8,795 bases of DNA. It comes from an uncultured Clostridia bacterium (lineage in GTDB: Bacteria; Bacillota; Clostridia; Christensenellales; CALWSW01). The notes below the pieces were generated by a model. That model was not told the DNA's origin, searched no databases, and saw only the letters and a list, made by a program, of their open reading frames with translations. The DNA is taken from assembly GCA_937874755.1 (NCBI GenBank), contig CALNBC010000155.1, positions 1-8,795 of the forward strand, given 5' to 3'. Made by a program: the position numbers and the translations under genes. Shown here in pieces: positions 6,286 to 8,795 of this stretch. Within the stretch, counting starts at the first letter, position 1. Every line of letters starts with the position of its first letter.

Positions 6286-6367
6286 CCGCTTCCCTACACT
6301 AGTGTTAACTAACAGGTTCCAAGGGTCCGCAGATGCGATCTCAGCCGTTTGTCGGCTCCCCCAGCGG
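6286..6367 (-). ncRNA. TPP riboswitch (THI element) aptamer
   Basis: On the minus strand the conserved blocks occur in order: CCGCTGGGGGAGCC (P1/P2), CTGAGA (6339-6344), ACCCTTGGAACCTG, TTAACAC and GTAGGGAAGCGG. Terminal CCGC (6364-6367) and GCGG (6286-6289) close P1. The consensus is CTGAGA...ACCCTTTGAACCTGATC...GTTAATACC...GTAGGGA, so the match is strong, with one substitution (TTGG for TTTG) in the core. It senses thiamine pyrophosphate and controls thiT through the terminator at 6223-6256. Confidence 0.96.
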
Positions 6368-6390
6368 TCATATTTAATTTTCTAAATCAA

Positions 6391-6419
6391 AGTATAATTC
6401 GACAAAGGCGAACTGTCAA
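6391..6419 (-). promoter_or_regulatory. Promoter of the thiT riboswitch transcript
   Basis: On the minus strand a perfect TTGACA (6414-6419) is followed by a 17-nt spacer and TATACT (6391-6396, one mismatch). Transcription would begin near 6384, just ahead of the aptamer, giving a leader of about 185 nt. The layout is nearly identical to the metN promoter. Confidence 0.82.
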
Positions 6420-6504
6420 CAGCAATGTCCAAATAGTTCGTCAAAGGACTACTGAATACCAGCAAACTTCTAATGGTGTCTTTTGCGAACGCATTATCCA
6501 ACAA

Positions 6505-6545
6505 TATAAAAAATTAAAACGCCCCGATTCGCTAAGATCGGGGCG
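6505..6545 (-). terminator. Intrinsic terminator of the flippase-like membrane gene
   Basis: A perfect 9-bp stem CGCCCCGAT/ATCGGGGCG (6520-6528 and 6537-6545) with an 8-nt loop is followed on the minus strand by TTTTAATTTTTTAT. It begins 15 nt after the stop codon of the gene at 6561-7604. On the plus strand the tail AGTTAGTTTTT is weaker. Confidence 0.9.
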
Positions 6546-6560
6546 AGTTAGTTTTTGTAA

Positions 6561-7604
6561 CTATTCGGTAGTGGCACATTTTCTCTTATTGTCTTTAACG
6601 AGCGCCATAGTCGCAGCGCCCGCGACAAGGCAGGAATAGTAGGTGATGGTTCGCCAAAGCAGCATTGCAGGCGCGATTACCGAGCTGCTGAAGAATAGCA
6701 GGAACAGCATATAGAAGCTGCTTTCCGCAGCGCCCGAACCGCCGGGAAGGGGCATAAAGGCGGAAATCATGTAAACGTAAGCAGCTGCGGCGACCATCAT
6801 TGCCACAGGTGCGCCATACAGCCCAAAGCAGCGATAGATGCAGTACGGTATCAGGAAATAGCATACGAGCTGTAAGAAGGTAAAAAAGTACGAGAGCGCA
6901 ACCACCGGCTTAGCCGCCGAGAACATGTTGCTGCTTTCGTGGAAGAGGTGAAGCTGATTGTCCACCCGTTCGCGTATAGTCTCGGGTTTCTTGATAAGGC
7001 GGAGTTTGGTCAATATTTTCACGACGCCGTTGGTCAGTTTGTTGGTCAGCTTGGGGCTGTAGGAGAGCATCAGCAGCGCCGCAAGGTAAATAAGGTTCAG
7101 CGAAAGACCCGTCAGGGTGATGATGGCAAAACCCGATATATTCTCCGAAAAGAACGAATACGCATAAAAGAGCGAAACGAGTGAGAATACTGTTATTCCG
7201 GCTTGGAAAACGAGGCATTTTCTCGTCATGACAGAGCTGGCGCTGCCCATGCTCATGCCGTCGTGAACGGTCATCTCGTAAAGCTGCATCGGCTGCCCGC
7301 CGGACGCAAACGGGGTAACGGCGTTATAAAGCTGCCCCACCATCGCGATGCGGAAGGAGCGCGAGAAGCGCCTTTCGGGGTAAATGTGGTGAACAAGTAC
7401 ATGCAGAGCCAACGCTTCAAACAACCAGTAAAGGAACATCGCCGCAATTGCCGCAAACAACCATAAGGGAGACAAATTCCTGAACGATTCGACGAAGGTG
7501 TCGAGACCGGTGGTAACGCAAAAATATGTCACCAAGCCTATGGAAATACTCACACCAATTATAGTGATTAGGTTTTTCTTAAGGAACGCCTTTACTTTTT
7601 TCAT
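6561..7604 (-). CDS. Lysylphosphatidylglycerol synthase TM-domain (flippase-like, UPF0104) membrane protein
   Basis: Polytopic inner-membrane protein of 347 aa related to the N-terminal transmembrane (flippase) half of MprF and to YbhN/AglD proteins. I see about eight hydrophobic segments and no C-terminal aminoacyl-transferase domain, so it should not make lysyl-PG itself. Family motifs are GQLYNAVTPFASGGQP (residues 90-105), which follows an R-F-S-R-S-F-R stretch, and PLPGGSGAAE (285-294) with a following WRTITYY (317-323). A positively charged cytoplasmic loop lies at ~184-215 (KLTNKL, LRLIKKPETIRERV). The ATG at 7604 gives a usual MKKVKAFLKK start, with GGAG 12 nt upstream; an ATG six codons earlier (7622) has no better binding site. 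Relatives move lipid-linked or aminoacylated lipid substrates across the membrane, but the substrate here cannot be read. It has its own terminator and is divergent from the epimerase gene. Confidence 0.88.
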   Translation of the reverse strand: MKKVKAFLKKNLITIIGVSISIGLVTYFCVTTGLDTFVESFRNLSPLWLFAAIAAMFLYWLFEALALHVLVHHIYPERRFSRSFRIAMVGQLYNAVTPFASGGQPMQLYEMTVHDGMSMGSASSVMTRKCLVFQAGITVFSLVSLFYAYSFFSENISGFAIITLTGLSLNLIYLAALLMLSYSPKLTNKLTNGVVKILTKLRLIKKPETIRERVDNQLHLFHESSNMFSAAKPVVALSYFFTFLQLVCYFLIPYCIYRCFGLYGAPVAMMVAAAAYVYMISAFMPLPGGSGAAESSFYMLFLLFFSSSVIAPAMLLWRTITYYSCLVAGAATMALVKDNKRKCATTE

Positions 7605-7689
7605 TACACAATATAGCTCCATAAGTAGTATTGAAATACCAACAAGAAAGAGAAACGCTTTAGTGCCGTCCCTAGTTACATTCTACCTC

Positions 7690-7695
7690 ATTATA
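7690..7695 (-). promoter_or_regulatory. Possible -10 of the flippase-like gene
   Basis: On the minus strand TATAAT lies about 86 nt before the chosen ATG. The sequence 17 nt upstream (TAACTC) is not a recognisable -35. An alternative pair nearby is TTGCTT-N16-TAGAAT. The assignment is tentative. Confidence 0.3.
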
Positions 7696-7823
7696 CGAAA
7701 AAAGCAAATGAGGAGTTATGGCACGGTCGTTTAACTAAAAAGACACTATAATTCGCGGTTTTTGCTGAGGCCACAACGGCAGAAAATTGTTGTATTTAGT
7801 CAGTCTAATTCCTAAAATACAGT

Positions 7824-7868
7824 ATTGCCTTTGCTCCGTCATATAAAAGCAGGGCAATTTTGCTTTTG
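7824..7868 (+). other. Orphan terminator-like hairpin
   Basis: ATTGCC-tt-TGCT pairs with AGCA-g-GGCAAT (7824-7835 and 7848-7858), a 10-bp interrupted stem, followed by TTTTGCTTTTG. No gene precedes it on the plus strand in this intergenic region. It could end a short transcript from the TATAAT at 7747-7752, or be chance. Confidence 0.35.
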
Positions 7869-7894
7869 TAAAGGCGCAATGGCGTTTCTGTAAT
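7866..7894 (+). promoter_or_regulatory. Possible promoter of the epimerase gene
   Basis: TTGTAA (7866-7871, four of six) is separated by 17 nt from TGTAAT (7889-7894, five of six). It would start transcription near 7901, about 42 nt before the ATG. The -10 lies inside the palindrome CTGTAATACAG. Confidence 0.45.
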
Positions 7895-7898
7895 ACAG
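7888..7898. repeat. Perfect palindrome over the epimerase -10 element
   Basis: CTGTA-A-TACAG is an exact 11-bp inverted repeat. A related inverted repeat, AATAC-A-GTATT, lies at 7816-7826, and both contain AATACAG (7816-7822 and 7892-7898). The placement over the -10 would suit a repressor operator; no regulator gene is visible here. Confidence 0.4.
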
Positions 7899-7942
7899 GT
7901 AGCGTGCTCGCGAATATTAAATATTACCGGGGAGGTGGAATT

Positions 7943-8795
7943 ATGCGCGTTCTGGTGACGGGCGGAGCGGGATTCGTGGGTACGCACCTTTGTTCCGCGC
8001 TGATTGACCGAGGAGACAAAGTTGCGGTGCTGGACAGTCTAACGGACAACTACGATACCGCGCAGAAACTGGATAACCTCGCATATCTGATGTCCAAAAG
8101 CAGGATCATTTTCATAAGGGGCGACATACGCGACCCGCATGCCTGTGACGCGGCTCTAAAGGGTGCGGATGCGGTTTTCCATCTCGCCGGGCTTGCGGGG
8201 GTACGTGAATCAATTCAAAAGGCAGGGCTTTATTCGGATGTAAACGTCGGGGGAACGTCGGTATTGTTGTCTAGGGCGGCAAAGGCGGGAATCAAGGGCA
8301 TAGTATTCGCGTCGTCCTCTTCCGTGTATGGCAACGGGAACATTCCCTCTTCGGAAGTAGATGTGCTCAAGCCAATATCGCCATATGGGAAGTCCAAGCG
8401 AACTGCAGAGATTTTGGTATCGGCATTCGGGAGAGCTTGGGAGCGGGGCGCAGTAAGCTGCCGCCTTTTTTCTGTTTACGGAAAGCGGCAACGCCCCGAC
8501 CTCGCCATGAGGAAATTTGCAACGGCCATACTTCGCAAAGAGGAAATAACGGTATTCGGCGAATGCAAAAGGGATTACACCTGCGTTTTCGATACGGTGG
8601 ACGGCCTGCTCAGGGCGTTGGATTTTGCCACAGAGGGAGGTCGCGGAGCATTCAACATAGGCAGGGGAAGGGGGGTAGCGACGCTCGAGCTAATATCGTT
8701 GCTCGAGGACTGCCTTGGCAGGAAAGCGATTATAAAAAAAGCGCCTATGCAGCCCGGAGACCCGAAAGACACACTCGCCAATATCGAAAAGGCGA
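7943..8795 (+). CDS. NAD-dependent nucleotide-sugar epimerase/dehydratase (3' end cut by window)
   Basis: Extended short-chain dehydrogenase/reductase acting on a nucleotide sugar; 284 codons are present and the frame is open to the window end. The Rossmann fold starts at residue 3 with TGGAGFVG (6-13), and Asp31 after the second strand points to NAD rather than NADP. GDIRD is at 60-64, the serine block SSSSVYG at 124-130, and the catalytic Tyr148/Lys152 in YGKSK. GVRESI (86-91) and FSVYGKRQRPD (176-186) resemble UDP-glucuronate 4-epimerases and related UDP-hexose 4-epimerases, and RDYTCVFDTVDG (210-221) matches the usual RDFTYVDDVV segment. I infer a 4-epimerase for envelope polysaccharide, but dehydratases share the fold, so no symbol is given. 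GGGGAGGTGG lies just before the ATG at 7943. It is divergent from the membrane flippase-like gene. Confidence 0.92.
   Translation, partial: MRVLVTGGAGFVGTHLCSALIDRGDKVAVLDSLTDNYDTAQKLDNLAYLMSKSRIIFIRGDIRDPHACDAALKGADAVFHLAGLAGVRESIQKAGLYSDVNVGGTSVLLSRAAKAGIKGIVFASSSSVYGNGNIPSSEVDVLKPISPYGKSKRTAEILVSAFGRAWERGAVSCRLFSVYGKRQRPDLAMRKFATAILRKEEITVFGECKRDYTCVFDTVDGLLRALDFATEGGRGAFNIGRGRGVATLELISLLEDCLGRKAIIKKAPMQPGDPKDTLANIEKA

Larger units (their letters stand above)
7605..7942. other. Divergent intergenic region between the membrane protein and epimerase genes
   Basis: 338 bp without a supportable gene. On the minus strand a perfect -10 TATAAT (plus-strand 7690-7695) lacks a good -35 and may serve the membrane protein gene. 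On the plus strand there is a TATAAT at 7747-7752 without -35, an imperfect hairpin with a T-rich tail (7824-7868), and a better promoter at 7866-7894 overlapped by a palindrome. No tRNA or known riboswitch core is recognised. Confidence 0.6.

Noticed and set aside
7717..7735. Sigma-54-like TGGCAC element in the intergenic region
   Set aside because: The required GC of the -12 element is absent at the correct spacing (TTTA follows instead).

Overview
The window looks like a chromosomal segment of an anaerobic Firmicute, probably of the class Clostridia. The reasons are consensus sigma-A-type promoters, strong AGGAGG-type ribosome binding sites, intrinsic terminators, a TPP riboswitch in front of an ECF-type thiamine S-component, a D-methionine/methionine ABC importer operon of the MetNIQ type, and a lipoprotein serpin of the kind known from gut and cellulolytic Clostridia. 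No 16S rRNA, tRNA, CRISPR array or insertion sequence is visible, so the genus cannot be named.

Layout. (1) Positions 1-2156, minus strand: metN-metI-metQ, a methionine ABC importer, with metQ cut by the window start. metN carries a frameshifting lesion that removes its Walker A motif (about 17 nt missing near 2003/2004), so this copy encodes no working ATPase unless the lesion is an assembly error. A near-consensus promoter lies at 2197-2225, with a leader of only about 35 nt and no SAM riboswitch. (2) Positions 2157-2525: divergent intergenic region. (3) Positions 2526-5397, plus strand: a two-gene cassette encoding a lipoprotein serpin and a secreted seven-repeat RCC1-like beta-propeller with an unassigned C-terminal domain, closed by a bidirectional terminator at 5498-5534. 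(4) Positions 5543-6419, minus strand: thiT under a TPP riboswitch with an intrinsic terminator and a TTGACA-N17-TATACT promoter. (5) Positions 6505-7604, minus strand: an integral membrane protein of the lysyl-phosphatidylglycerol synthase transmembrane (flippase-like, UPF0104) family, with its own terminator. (6) Positions 7605-7942: divergent intergenic region with a possible promoter overlapped by a perfect palindrome. (7) Positions 7943-8795, plus strand: a nucleotide-sugar epimerase/dehydratase cut by the window end.

How the genes work together. Two vitamin/amino-acid uptake loci (methionine, thiamine) flank an exported serpin/propeller pair. The membrane flippase-like protein and the sugar-nucleotide epimerase are divergently arranged and both fit cell-envelope work. 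The least familiar element is the serpin-RCC1 pair: both products are predicted to act outside the cytoplasmic membrane, they are 22 nt apart, and they share a terminator. This suggests one extracytoplasmic function, perhaps defence against host or microbial serine proteases, but the propeller's role is unknown.
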